Positions 31,964 to 40,867 of a stretch of 64,000 nt of DNA are shown here, in pieces (position 1 is the first letter of the stretch; every line of letters begins with the position of its first letter). The position numbers and the translations under genes are program-made. This DNA comes from Falsiroseomonas sp046052145 (GTDB lineage Bacteria; Pseudomonadota; Alphaproteobacteria; Acetobacterales; Acetobacteraceae). Below the pieces are notes generated by a model, which saw nothing but the letters and a program-made list of their open reading frames with translations, was not told where the DNA came from and searched no databases. The stretch is taken from contig JBJOMW010000017.1 of the NCBI GenBank assembly GCA_046052145.1, positions 1 to 64,000 on the forward strand. Direction: 5' to 3'.

Positions 31964-34900
31964 CTATAGGTCCTGGATCTCGGCCACCCCGGGCAGCACC
32001 TTCATGGCCTGCATCAGCCGCGGGGAGATGTTGAAGCCGCCCGGGAGCGCGATCTCCACCTCCTGCCCCGGGCCGGTGACGGGCACGAGCACGACGCGCC
32101 CGCGCCCCTTGCCCTCGCGCTCCAGGAGGGTGCGGATATGCGGCAGGGCGGCCGATTGCTCGAGCCAGAGCTTGATGCCGCCCGCGATGCCCTGGGCGGC
32201 CTTCTCCAGCGGCTCGACATCGAGCGCGGTGAGCCGCAGCGCCTCGCCATCCATCCGCGCTTCGGTCGTGACGAGCAGCGCGGTGCCCTCGGCCAGATGG
32301 TCGCCGGCGCGCACGAGCATCTCGCTGAAGAAGGTGATCTCGAAGGCGCCCTGGGCGTCGGACATGCGCACGAAGGCCATGCGGCTGCCAGACTTGGTCC
32401 GGATGCTGCGCGAGGACACGACGGTGCCGGCCAGCTTGAGCCGCCCGCCGCCGCCGCGCGCACGCTCCGTGATCTGACCAGAGGAGACGACGCCGAGCTT
32501 CTGCAGCGCGCGCTTGTAGGTATCGAGCGGATGCGCCGAGAGGTGGAAGCCGACCGCCTCCGCCTCGAAGGCCAGGCGTTCCAGCATCGGCCAGTCATTG
32601 GCCTCCGGCAGGCGAAGCGGGGGCGGCGCGGCCTCGGCGCCGAACATGTCGCGCGTCGGGTCAAGGCGCCGCTCGGCCGCTTCCTGCGCGGCGCGCAAGA
32701 TCATCTCGGCGCCCTGCACCACGCGGGCGCGATGCTTCTCCAGCGCGTCGAAGGCGCCCGCCCGCGCCAGATTCTCAAGCTGCATCTTGTTCAGCAGCTT
32801 GGGGTCCACGCGACCCGCGAAATCCGACAGCGAGACAAAGGGCCCGGCCGCATCGCGCGCCGCGACCAATTCGCGCATCGCGCCCAACCCGACGCGCTTG
32901 ATCGCCCCGAGAGCGAAGCGGATCGCGACCTTGCCATCCGGCTGCGTCTCCAGCGTGAACTCTGCGCCCGAGCGGTTCACATCGGGCGGCAGCACCGGGA
33001 TGCCGAGCCGCGCGGCTTCCTGCATGTGGCCCGCGAGCTTTTCCGTCTTGTCGAGGTCGAGCGACATGGACGCGGCGAGGAAGGCGACCGGGTGGTTCGC
33101 CTTGAGATAGGCCGTGTGATAGGCGACCAGCGCATAGGCTGCGGCGTGGGACTTGTTGAAGCCGTATTCGGCGAACTTCTCCATCAGGTCGAAGATCTCG
33201 CCGGCCTTGGCCTCCGGCACGCCGTTCTTCGTGGCGCCATCCACGAAGATCTTTCGCTGCGCCTCCATCTCGGAGCGGATCTTCTTGCCCATCGCGCGGC
33301 GCAGAAGATCCGCGGCACCCAGGCTGTAGCCCGCCATATCCTGCGCGATCTGCATGACCTGCTCCTGGTAGACCAGGATGCCGTAGGTCTCGTCCACGAT
33401 GTGGCGGATCGCCGGGTGCGGCGGCTCCCATTTCTCGCCATGCTTGCGCTGGCAATAGGCGGGGATGTTCGCCATTGGGCCGGGGCGATAGAGCGACACC
33501 GCCGCGATCAGATCCTCGAAGCGGTCCGGGCGCATCATGCGCAGGCAGTCGCGCATGCCCTGGCCTTCGAACTGGAACACGCCCGCCGCATCGCCCTTGG
33601 CGAGCATCGCATAGCTCTTCGCGTCATCGAGCGGCAGCGTGGCGAGGTCGATCTCGACCCCCTGCCCGCGCAGCAATTCGACAGCGCGTTCCAGCACCGT
33701 AAGCGTCTTGAGGCCGAGGAAGTCGAACTTCACCAGCGAGGCCTGTTCGACATGCTTCATCGAATACTGGGTGATGAGCATGTCGGACCGCGGGTCCTTG
33801 TAGAGCGGTACGATCTCGACCAGCGGCCTGCGGCCGATCACCACGCCCGCGGCGTGGGTGGAGGCGTTGCGGTAGAGCCCTTCCAGCTGCTGCGCGACAT
33901 CCAGAAGGCGGGCCACCTGCTCGTCGCTCCGCTGCATCTCCTGCAGCTTCGGCTCGTCCTGGATGGCCTGGGCCAGCGTGACGGGTTTCGCCGGGTTGAA
34001 CGGAATCAGGGACGCGATGCGGTCCACCTGGCCATAGGGCATGCCCATCACGCGGCCCACATCGCGCACGGCGGCCTTCGCCTGCAGCTTGCCGAAGGTG
34101 ATGATCTGCGCGACGCGGTCCGCACCATATTCGCGCACCACGTACTGGATCACCTCGTCGCGCCGGTCCTGGCAGAAATCGATGTCGAAGTCGGGCATCG
34201 AGACGCGTTCGGGGTTCAGGAAGCGCTCGAACAGTAGGCCGAAGCGCAAGGGGTCGAGGTCGGTGATCAGCAGCGCCCAGGCGGCGACCGAGCCCGCGCC
34301 CGAGCCGCGGCCCGGCCCGACGGGGATGTCGTTCTGCTTCGCCCATTGGATGAAGTCGGCGACGATCAGGAAGTAGCCGGAGAAGCCCATCTTCTCGATG
34401 ACCGAGAGCTCATAGGCCAGCCGTTCGCGGTAGGTGGGGCGTTCGGCCTCAGGCGTGCCCTGCGCGTCGAGGCGCTTCTCAAGCCCTTCCTGCGCCATCT
34501 GCGCGACGGTCTCAGCTTCCGTCATGCCGGGGCGGACCTTGGGGCAGATCGGCAGTTCGGGCTTGCGGCTTTCGGCCATCACCGCACAGCGCCGCGCGAT
34601 GGCCAGCGTGTTGTCGCAAGCCTCCGGCAGATCGGCGAAGAGCGCGCGCATAACCGCTGGGGGCTTGAACCAATGTTCGGGCGTGACGCGGCGCCGGTCC
34701 TGCTCGGCCAGCACGCGGCTCTCGGCGATGCAGAGCAGCGCGTCATGCGCGGTGTGCATCGCGGCTTCGGCGAAATAGACGTCGTTGGCGGCGACGATCG
34801 GCACCCCGGCTTCATCCGCCAGGCGCAGCATCGCAGGCTCGATCGCGCGCTCCACCGCGAGCCCATGGCGGTGCAGTTCCACCACCAGGTCGTCAGGACC

Positions 34901-35410
34901 GAAGATGTCCTTCAGCTGCGCCAGCAGCTTCCGCGCGGCTTCGCGTCGGCCTTCCACGAGCAGCCGCCCGAGCGGGCCGGTGGTGCCGCCAGTTAGCAGG
35001 ATCAGCCCGCCGGCATGCTGCCCGAGCGTTTCCAGCGTGACGCAGGGCGCGCCGGAGGGATCGCCGCCCAGGAAGCCGGCGGAGGACAGGCGCTGGAGGT
35101 TCTCGAGCCCCGCCGCATCGCGGGCGAGCGCCACGATCGGGTCGGGCCGGCTGCGCTGCGGGTCCACCCTTCCCGCCTCCTCGGTGACCGAGCGGGCCAG
35201 GAAGAGCTGGCACCCCATGATCGGCTGGATGCCCTTGCCCGTGCATCCTTGGGCGAATTCCAGCCCGCCGAAGAGGTTGGCGGTGTCCGTCAGCGCGACG
35301 GCGGGCATGCCGGCGGCCTTGGCCAGCGCCGGCAGCTTCTCCGCCTTGATCGCCCCTTCGGAGAGCGAATAGGCGGAATGGGCGTGGAGGTGGATGAAGG
35401 AGTCGCTCAC
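31964..35410 (-). CDS. dnaE: DNA polymerase III subunit alpha
   Basis: The replicative polymerase, 1148 residues. The N-terminal PHP domain begins FIHLHAHSAYSLSEGAI (His8, His10). The palm domain holds GPGRGSGAGS (residues 365-374) and the catalytic aspartates in MPDFDIDF (406-412). Thumb, fingers and the helix-hairpin-helix follow, with the conserved YGFNKSHAAAYALVAYHTAYLK block, then an OB-fold near 985-1060 and a C-terminal tau-binding region. Length is normal for DnaE1. The 186 bp upstream carries small hairpins but no clear regulatory motif. It is not an ImuB-linked DnaE2, because no imuA/imuB genes are nearby and the C-terminal domain is full length. Confidence 0.97.
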   Translation of the reverse strand: MSDSFIHLHAHSAYSLSEGAIKAEKLPALAKAAGMPAVALTDTANLFGGLEFAQGCTGKGIQPIMGCQLFLARSVTEEAGRVDPQRSRPDPIVALARDAAGLENLQRLSSAGFLGGDPSGAPCVTLETLGQHAGGLILLTGGTTGPLGRLLVEGRREAARKLLAQLKDIFGPDDLVVELHRHGLAVERAIEPAMLRLADEAGVPIVAANDVYFAEAAMHTAHDALLCIAESRVLAEQDRRRVTPEHWFKPPAVMRALFADLPEACDNTLAIARRCAVMAESRKPELPICPKVRPGMTEAETVAQMAQEGLEKRLDAQGTPEAERPTYRERLAYELSVIEKMGFSGYFLIVADFIQWAKQNDIPVGPGRGSGAGSVAAWALLITDLDPLRFGLLFERFLNPERVSMPDFDIDFCQDRRDEVIQYVVREYGADRVAQIITFGKLQAKAAVRDVGRVMGMPYGQVDRIASLIPFNPAKPVTLAQAIQDEPKLQEMQRSDEQVARLLDVAQQLEGLYRNASTHAAGVVIGRRPLVEIVPLYKDPRSDMLITQYSMKHVEQASLVKFDFLGLKTLTVLERAVELLRGQGVEIDLATLPLDDAKSYAMLAKGDAAGVFQFEGQGMRDCLRMMRPDRFEDLIAAVSLYRPGPMANIPAYCQRKHGEKWEPPHPAIRHIVDETYGILVYQEQVMQIAQDMAGYSLGAADLLRRAMGKKIRSEMEAQRKIFVDGATKNGVPEAKAGEIFDLMEKFAEYGFNKSHAAAYALVAYHTAYLKANHPVAFLAASMSLDLDKTEKLAGHMQEAARLGIPVLPPDVNRSGAEFTLETQPDGKVAIRFALGAIKRVGLGAMRELVAARDAAGPFVSLSDFAGRVDPKLLNKMQLENLARAGAFDALEKHRARVVQGAEMILRAAQEAAERRLDPTRDMFGAEAAPPPLRLPEANDWPMLERLAFEAEAVGFHLSAHPLDTYKRALQKLGVVSSGQITERARGGGGRLKLAGTVVSSRSIRTKSGSRMAFVRMSDAQGAFEITFFSEMLVRAGDHLAEGTALLVTTEARMDGEALRLTALDVEPLEKAAQGIAGGIKLWLEQSAALPHIRTLLEREGKGRGRVVLVPVTGPGQEVEIALPGGFNISPRLMQAMKVLPGVAEIQDL

Positions 35411-35473
35411 CCCCCTTCCCTAGCACGTCCCCAAGCAAGAATCCGCAGCCGGTGCGCCAGCGTCCCACCCCCA

Positions 35474-35490
35474 GGCCGCCAAAGGCGGCC
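35474..35490. repeat. short hairpin GGCCGCC-AAA-GGCGGCC upstream of dnaE
   Basis: A perfect 7-bp inverted repeat with loop AAA, sharing its arms with the element at 9354-9370. It lies in the dnaE-ndh gap (35411-35596), which also has CTGGCGGC/GCCGCCAG at 35554-35572. No gene is seen in this gap. Confidence 0.5.
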
Positions 35491-35596
35491 CGCGCGGCGA
35501 CTGCCCGCGCCGCCCGGAACGCCATGTCTGCGGCGCGAAAGGCAAGCGGCCGGCTGGCGGCACTGCCGCCAGGCGCCCGCCGTCTGAGGGCAAAAA

Positions 35597-36946
35597 TCAA
35601 TGCAGTTTGACGCGGGGTTCCGTCCGGCGGGTTAGCAGCCGCCCGGCCGAGGCGAGTGCTGTCTTCGCCACCCCGTGCAGCGCGCGTTGGTGCATCTTGT
35701 AGAGCGAGCGGTACATCAGCCGGGCGAAATACCCCTCCACCATCATGCTCTTACCGACCAGCACGCCCATCAGGCTGCCGACGGTCGAGTAGTGCCCGAG
35801 GGAGACCAGGCTGCCGAAATCGCGGTAGCGGAAGGGTTCGGGCGCCTCGCCCTTCAGGCGGCGGCGGATCTGGCGCAGCACATGGCTGGCCTGCTGGTGC
35901 GCCGCCTGGGCGCGGGGGGGCAGATAGCCGCCCGGACCCGGCCCTGGGCAGGCGGCACAATCGCCGAGCGCGAAAATGTCCGGGTCCTGCGTCGTCTGCA
36001 GCGTCGGCAGCACGGCCAGCTGCTGCATGCGCGCCAGTTCCAGACCGTCGAGGGCGGCCAGCACCGGCGGCCCCTTCACCCCCGCCGACCAGACCACGAG
36101 CTCCGATTCCAGGAAGCGGCCATCGGCCAGTTGCACGCCAGCTTCCGTCACGGCGCTGACGCGCGTGCCGGCCATCACGGCGACCCCCAAGCCCTCCAGC
36201 AGCTTCGTCGCGGACTCCGACAGGCGCTCCGGCAAAGCGGGCAGGATGCGGGGCGCGGCTTCGATCAGGGTCAGGCGCAGGTCGCGCTCGGGGTCGATGC
36301 GGTCCATGCCATAGGCGACCAGCTGGCGCGTCGCGCGGTGCAGCTCGGCGGCGAGTTCCGTCCCCGTCGCGCCAGCGCCGATGATCGCGACATGCAGCTG
36401 GCCGGGGCGGATCGGCCCGTCCTGCGTCTGGGCACGGATGCAGGCATTCAGCAGGCGACGGTTGAAGCGCCGCGCCTGGTCCGTGGTCTCAAGCGGGATG
36501 GCGTGTTCCCGCACGCCCGGCGTGCCGAAATCATTGGTGGTGCTGCCGATCGCGATCACCAGCGTGTCATAGGGCTCGACGCGCTCGGGCGTGATGGCGC
36601 GGCCATCCTCGTCGAAGGTCGGGCCGAGGAAGGCGAGCCTCCGCGCGCGGTCGAGCCCCACCAGCTCGCCATAGCGGTAGGTGAAGTGGTGCCAATGGGC
36701 CTGGGCCAGGTAGTCCAGCTCATGGTCGTCCACATCGAGGCTGCCGGCCGCGACTTCGTGCAGCAGTGGCTTCCAGAGGTGGCTGCGCGCGCGATCCACC
36801 AGCGTGACCTGCGCCTTGCCCCGCCGCCCGAGCGTGTCGCCGAGCCGCGTGGCGAGCTCGAGCCCCCCCGCGCCACCGCCGACGACGACAATGCGGTGCG
36901 GCCCATCCGGCCGCTTGGCGGCGGAAGGCGTCGAGGCGTCGGCCAT
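35597..36946 (-). CDS. ndh: type II NADH:quinone oxidoreductase
   Basis: A 449-residue NAD(P)/FAD-dependent oxidoreductase of the NDH-2 family, which passes electrons from NADH to quinone without pumping protons. The first Rossmann motif is IVVVGGGAGGLELATRLG, the second HVAIIGAGATGTELAAEL, and the FAD-binding C-terminal motif is DPDIFALGDCAACPG, followed by the quinone-side PRAQAAHQQASHVL. The last 60 residues are amphipathic and basic, suiting peripheral membrane attachment. I use the ATG at 36946; a GTG 21 nt earlier adds seven residues. It lies between lolD and dnaE, and the same genome also encodes complex I. Confidence 0.93.
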   Translation of the reverse strand: MADASTPSAAKRPDGPHRIVVVGGGAGGLELATRLGDTLGRRGKAQVTLVDRARSHLWKPLLHEVAAGSLDVDDHELDYLAQAHWHHFTYRYGELVGLDRARRLAFLGPTFDEDGRAITPERVEPYDTLVIAIGSTTNDFGTPGVREHAIPLETTDQARRFNRRLLNACIRAQTQDGPIRPGQLHVAIIGAGATGTELAAELHRATRQLVAYGMDRIDPERDLRLTLIEAAPRILPALPERLSESATKLLEGLGVAVMAGTRVSAVTEAGVQLADGRFLESELVVWSAGVKGPPVLAALDGLELARMQQLAVLPTLQTTQDPDIFALGDCAACPGPGPGGYLPPRAQAAHQQASHVLRQIRRRLKGEAPEPFRYRDFGSLVSLGHYSTVGSLMGVLVGKSMMVEGYFARLMYRSLYKMHQRALHGVAKTALASAGRLLTRRTEPRVKLH

Positions 36947-37037
36947 GGGATCATCCGCGGGTTGCACGGGCAGGATACACGCAAGAAGCCTGCCAGGATG
37001 CGGCGATTCGGCGGGGCCTCCCTGCGCCTGCCGCGGC

Positions 37038-37736
37038 TCAGGCCGGGACGACGAGCCCGTCCCGCAGGGTCACCACCCGATCCATGCGGGCCGCGAGGTC
37101 GGGGTTGTGGGTGGCGATCAGTGCCGCCACCCCCTGCCCGCGCACGGCCTGCAGCAATTCCTGGAAGACCCGGTCGGCAGTCCCGACATCCAGATTGCCC
37201 GTCGGCTCATCGGCCAGCAGCACGCGGGGGCGGTTGGCGAGCGCGCGCGCAATGGCCACCCGCTGCTGCTCCCCACCCGACAGCTTGCCGGGCCGGTGCT
37301 GCTCGCGCCCCGCCAGGCCAAAGGCGTGCAGCAGCTCGGTGGCGCGCGCATCGGCCGCGGCGCGCGGCGTGCCGGCGGCCATCTGCGGCAGCGCGATGTT
37401 CTCGAGCGCCGTGAATTCCGGCAGCAGATGATGGAACTGATAGACGAAGCCGATCGTGCCGCGGCGGATCGCGGTGCGCTGATCGTCGGATAGCGTGCCC
37501 GCCGCCTTTCCGCCCACGAAGACCTCCCCGGAATCGGGCCGTTCCAGCAGGCCGGCCAGGTGCAGCAGCGTGGATTTGCCGGTGCCCGAGGGCGCGACCA
37601 GGGCCACGATCTCTCCGGCGACGAGGGTCAGGTTGGCGCCGCGCAGCACCGGCAGCTCCCCGGCCTCGGTGCGGAAGCTGCGCGCGACGTCGCGCAGTTC
37701 CAGCGGGGGCGCGGAATCGTTGGCGCTGCGATTCAC
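37038..37736 (-). CDS. lolD: lipoprotein-releasing ABC transporter ATP-binding protein LolD
   Basis: A 232-residue ATPase that powers release of outer-membrane lipoproteins from the inner membrane. Walker A is APSGTGKSTLLH, the signature LSGGEQQRVAIARAL, Walker B VLLADEPTGNLD, and the H-loop ATHNPDL. It belongs to the MacB/LolD branch (the Q-loop region is FVYQFHHLLPEFTALEN). It follows lolC by 48 bp. In Alphaproteobacteria a single LolC/E-type permease pairs with LolD as a homodimer (LolF-like arrangement). Confidence 0.95.
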   Translation of the reverse strand: MNRSANDSAPPLELRDVARSFRTEAGELPVLRGANLTLVAGEIVALVAPSGTGKSTLLHLAGLLERPDSGEVFVGGKAAGTLSDDQRTAIRRGTIGFVYQFHHLLPEFTALENIALPQMAAGTPRAAADARATELLHAFGLAGREQHRPGKLSGGEQQRVAIARALANRPRVLLADEPTGNLDVGTADRVFQELLQAVRGQGVAALIATHNPDLAARMDRVVTLRDGLVVPA

Positions 37737-37784
37737 GCTCTGCTCCTCGGGCCTTCGGCCCTGCGGTGCGCCGCGACCGCAGCG

Positions 37785-39035
37785 CTACTCATTGCGCAGC
37801 GCTTCCACCGGGTCGGTCTTCGCCGCGCGCCAGGAGGGGTAGATGGTCGCCAGCAGCGACAGGCCGAGGCCCATCGCGACGACCTGCGCGACCTCCTTCG
37901 GGTCCACCACCGCGGGCAGCTTCGAGAGGAAATAGACCTCAGGGCTGAACAGCTCCGTCCCCGAGAGCGCCTGGATGAGCTGCCGGATGCTTTCGATGTT
38001 GGCGCAGAAAGCCATGCCGATGGCGAAGCCGATCAGTGTGCCGAGCACACCGACCGACGCCCCGCAGAGCAGGAAGATGCGGAGGATCGCGCCGCGCGTG
38101 GCCCCCATGGTGCGCAGGATGGCGATGTCCCGCCCCTTATCCTTCACCAGCATGATCAGCGAGGAGACGATGTTGAAGGCCGCGACCAGGATGATCAGGG
38201 TCAGGATCAGGAACATCACGTTCCGTTCCACCTGCACCGCGGCGAAGAAGCTGGAATTGGCATCCTGCCAGTCCACGATGCGCACTGGCGTGCCCGACAG
38301 CGCGTTGCGGATGGCGCGGGTGACGGCGCGGACGGCTGTCGGGTCCTGCACGAAGACCTCGATTTGCGTCGCGCCGTCGCCGGTCTGGAAGAAAAGCTGG
38401 GCAGCCGCCATCGGCAGGAAGACGAAGCCGTTGTCGTATTCGTGCATACCGACCTGGAACAGCGCGACGACGGTGTAGGCGCGCACCCGCGGCACGGTGC
38501 CGAAGACCGTGGTGCGCCCCTGCGGCGAGACCAGCGTGATCTTGTCGCCGACCGTGAGCCCCAAGCGCTGCGCCAGCCGCGCGCCGATGACGATCGCATC
38601 CTCGCCCTCGAAGCGGTCGAGCGAGCCCGCGACGATATTGCGCGCGACCAGCCCGCGCGCGCGGAGATCCTCGGGCTTCACCCCGCGCGCCAGACCGCCG
38701 GAGGCGCCGCCGCTTTCGCTGGTGAGCAGCGCCTGGCCTTCGACGATCGGCGTGGCGCTGACCACGCCGGCGACACCGCGGATGCGACCGGCCATCGCAT
38801 CGTAGTCGCGGATAACCCTTTCCTGCGCATAGACGCCGAGATGGCCGTTGAGGCCGAGGATCCGCCCCAGCAGCTCCTGCCGGAAGCCGTTCATCACGCT
38901 CATCACGATAATCAGCGTCGCCACGCCAAGCGCGATGCCAACGAGCGAGAAGATGGCGATGACGGAGACGAAGCGCTCCCCCTTGCGCGCGCGCAGGTAG
39001 CGGAAGGCGATGGCGCGCTCGAAGGCGTCGAACAT
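37785..39035 (-). CDS. lolC: lipoprotein-releasing ABC transporter permease (LolC/E family)
   Basis: A 416-residue membrane protein with the family layout: N-terminal MFDAFERAIAFRYLRARKGERF, first membrane segment in VSVIAIFSLVGIALGVATLIIVMSVMNGF-like sequence, a large periplasmic domain (about 55-265), then three membrane segments (MFLILTLIILVAAFNI, LLCGASVGVLGTLIGFAIGMAF, and one near VVAMGLGLSLLATIYPSWRAA). It extracts mature lipoproteins for transfer to LolA. The ATG at 39035 is 4 nt after the stop of a small ORF and overlaps no other gene. The frame upstream to 39173 is unconserved. Confidence 0.95.
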   Translation of the reverse strand: MFDAFERAIAFRYLRARKGERFVSVIAIFSLVGIALGVATLIIVMSVMNGFRQELLGRILGLNGHLGVYAQERVIRDYDAMAGRIRGVAGVVSATPIVEGQALLTSESGGASGGLARGVKPEDLRARGLVARNIVAGSLDRFEGEDAIVIGARLAQRLGLTVGDKITLVSPQGRTTVFGTVPRVRAYTVVALFQVGMHEYDNGFVFLPMAAAQLFFQTGDGATQIEVFVQDPTAVRAVTRAIRNALSGTPVRIVDWQDANSSFFAAVQVERNVMFLILTLIILVAAFNIVSSLIMLVKDKGRDIAILRTMGATRGAILRIFLLCGASVGVLGTLIGFAIGMAFCANIESIRQLIQALSGTELFSPEVYFLSKLPAVVDPKEVAQVVAMGLGLSLLATIYPSWRAAKTDPVEALRNE

Positions 39036-39039
39036 GATC

Positions 39040-39210
39040 CTAGCCGCGTGCCTGCTGCAGCAGCCCGCCGGCGACACCGCCGAGCAGCCCGCCCACGCCG
39101 CCGACAACCGCCACCAGCCAGAGCGAGGCCTCGAGCCCCGCATGGTCAAGCGCGCTCGCGCCGGCCAGCGCAAGCGCCAGCAGCAGCATCGCCAGGATCA
39201 TCTTCACCAT
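39040..39210 (-). CDS. small hydrophobic two-helix protein, unknown
   Basis: A 56-codon ORF filling the space between proS and lolC. It starts 1 nt after the proS stop (AGGGG ribosome-binding site about 6 nt ahead of the ATG) and ends in TAG 4 nt before the lolC ATG. The protein begins MVKMILAMLLLALALAGASA (one membrane segment or signal peptide), has a short polar stretch (LDHAGLEAS), then a Gly/Val/Leu-rich second membrane segment (WLVAVVGGVGGLLGGVAGG) and a LLQQARG tail. I do not recognise the family. The tight packing and ribosome-binding site support real translation; function, if any, may be linked to the Lol membrane complex, but this is inference. Confidence 0.55.
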   Translation of the reverse strand: MVKMILAMLLLALALAGASALDHAGLEASLWLVAVVGGVGGLLGGVAGGLLQQARG

Positions 39211-39211
39211 A

Positions 39212-40519
39212 TCAGCCCCTGATCTTCCCGATGGCGTCCTCGGGCGAGACCTCGTGCCTCTCTCCGGTCATGCGGCGCTTCAATTCGACCTTGCCGGCCG
39301 CGGCGCTCTTGGGTCCGACGATGACCTGCCAGGGATGCCCCATCAGATCCGCATCGGCGAACTTCACGCCGGCGCGATCGGAGCGGTCGTCATACACCGC
39401 ATCGGGGTCGAGGGAAGCGTAGATCCGCTCCGACAACGTGTCGCAGGCGGCGTCACCGGGCTTGAGGTTCAGCACCGCCGCCTTGAAGGGCGCGACCGCG
39501 TCCGGCCACTTGATGCCGGCCTCGTCGTGATTGGCTTCGATGATCGCGCCGACGAGGCGCGAGACGCCGATGCCGTAGCTGCCCATCTCCGGGATCACGG
39601 TCGCACCATCCGGGCCCTGCACGGTCAGGCCCATCGGCTCGGAGTACTTGGTGCCGAAGTAGAAGATGTGCCCGACCTCGATGCCGCGCGCGGAGACGCG
39701 CTTGGCCTCGGCCAGCTTCTCCCAGGCGACGGGGTCATGCATCTCATCGGTCGCGGCGTAGTGGCCGGTCCAGCGCTCCACCAGCGGGGCGAGGTCGGCG
39801 TCGTAGTTCGGCGCCCCGGCCAGCGGGTCCATGTCGAGCAGGTCCTGGGAGACGAAGACCTGGCTCTCGCCGGTCTCGGCCAGGATGATGAATTCATGGC
39901 TGAGATTGCCGCCGATGGGCCCGGTGTCGGCGCGCATCGGGATGGCCTTCAACCCCATGCGCGCGAAGGTGCGCAGATAGGCCACGAACATCTGGTGGTA
40001 GGAATGGCGCGCGCCTTCCTTCGTTAGATCGAAGGAATAGGCATCCTTCATCAGGAATTCGCGGCCGCGCATCACGCCGAAGCGCGGGCGCACCTCGTCC
40101 CGGAACTTCCACTGGATGTGGTAGAGGTTGCGCGGCAGGTCGCGATAGGACTTCGCGAATTGCCGGAAGATGTCGGTGACCATTTCCTCATTGGTCGGGC
40201 CGAACAGCATCTCGCGGTCATGCCGGTCCTTGAGGCGCAGCATCTCCGGCCCATAGGCGTCGTAGCGGCCGGACTGGCGCCAGAGATCTGCCGACTGGAT
40301 GGTCGGCATGAGGATTTCCTGCGCGCCGGCGCGGTCCTGTTCCTCGCGCACGATCTGGCCGACCTTCTGCAGCGCGCGCCAGCCCATGGGCAGCCAGGCA
40401 TAGATGCCGGCCGAGGTCTGGCGGACGAGGCCCGCGCGCAGCATCAGCCGGTGCGAGACGATCTGCGCCTCGGCGGGCGTTTCCTTGAGCGTGGGCAGGA
40501 AGGCGCGAGACAGGCGCAA
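39212..40519 (-). CDS. proS: proline--tRNA ligase (short form without insertion domain)
   Basis: A 435-residue class II synthetase charging tRNA-Pro. Motif 1 lies in LVRQTSAGIYAWLPMGWRAL, with the TNEE loop in LFGPTNEEMVTDIF; motif 2 is WKFRDEVRPRFGVMRGREFLMKDAYSF-like (read in parts), and motif 3 is near MGSYGIGVSRLVGAIIE. The E. coli-type insertion editing domain is absent, the normal state in Alphaproteobacteria, where a free-standing Ala-tRNA-Pro deacylase usually edits. Anticodon-binding domain follows to the C-terminus. Its 5' region includes an AT-rich segment (40640-40740) suited to a promoter. Confidence 0.96.
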   Translation of the reverse strand: MRLSRAFLPTLKETPAEAQIVSHRLMLRAGLVRQTSAGIYAWLPMGWRALQKVGQIVREEQDRAGAQEILMPTIQSADLWRQSGRYDAYGPEMLRLKDRHDREMLFGPTNEEMVTDIFRQFAKSYRDLPRNLYHIQWKFRDEVRPRFGVMRGREFLMKDAYSFDLTKEGARHSYHQMFVAYLRTFARMGLKAIPMRADTGPIGGNLSHEFIILAETGESQVFVSQDLLDMDPLAGAPNYDADLAPLVERWTGHYAATDEMHDPVAWEKLAEAKRVSARGIEVGHIFYFGTKYSEPMGLTVQGPDGATVIPEMGSYGIGVSRLVGAIIEANHDEAGIKWPDAVAPFKAAVLNLKPGDAACDTLSERIYASLDPDAVYDDRSDRAGVKFADADLMGHPWQVIVGPKSAAAGKVELKRRMTGERHEVSPEDAIGKIRG

Positions 40520-40771
40520 GGCGGTGCTCCGGGCGGGATGGAAGGCGGCCGGAACCTAGCGCAGCGTCGGGCGGAGCGGAACCGGTGCGGCACTTGCGCG
40601 GGGCCGGGTGCGATTGGCGCGATAGGGTCGCGTCAGATGACTTGAAGGCAATCAACCTTCACTCGGAACGCAACAAAATTACTGATTGACGTTCTGTGAA
40701 ATAATCTAACTCGTCTCTTTGTGGGGCAGCGGGTTAAAAAAACCCTTTGCATTTCCGAACCATGCGGGTAC
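40520..40771. other. proS upstream region, AT-rich, no gene seen
   Basis: The DUF1467-proS gap spans 40520-40992, 473 bp in all. This proS-proximal part is unusually AT-rich from 40640 to 40770 and contains a small inverted repeat GGGTT-AAAAA-AACCC (40731-40745) and GAAGG/CCTTC (40644-40660). It probably holds the proS promoter. Open frames here have no recognisable coding character. Confidence 0.6.
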
Positions 40772-40807
40772 AAAAAAAACGGGCCGCATCCAAGCGGATG
40801 CGACCCG
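40772..40807 (-). terminator. strong intrinsic terminator of the sRNA candidate
   Basis: On the minus strand CGGGTCGCATCC (40807-40796), loop GCTT, GGATGCGGCCCG (40791-40780), then eight T (40779-40772). The one non-Watson-Crick position is a G-U pair when read as minus-strand RNA but a C-A mismatch on the plus strand, which fixes the direction as minus. Confidence 0.9.
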
Positions 40808-40861
40808 AGTTTAGGGAGGAAACGCCAGTCACACGGCAGAGAGAGGATCAACCTCTCTCTC
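40772..40861 (-). ncRNA. candidate trans-acting sRNA with exposed anti-Shine-Dalgarno motif
   Basis: Minus-strand order: promoter-like boxes (40897-40868); a perfect 9-bp hairpin AGAGAGAGG, loop TTGAT, CCTCTCTCT (40860-40838); a single-stranded stretch containing GTTTCCTCCCTAAACTC (40825-40809); then a 12-bp terminator hairpin and eight T. The unpaired UUUCCUCCC is complementary to Shine-Dalgarno GGGAGG, a layout known for alphaproteobacterial sRNAs with CUCC motifs (the CcsR/cuckoo and alpha-r14 types). Predicted length is about 90 nt. No ORF explains the terminator. The 5' end is inferred from the -10 position. Confidence 0.6.
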
Positions 40862-40867
40862 ACGGTG

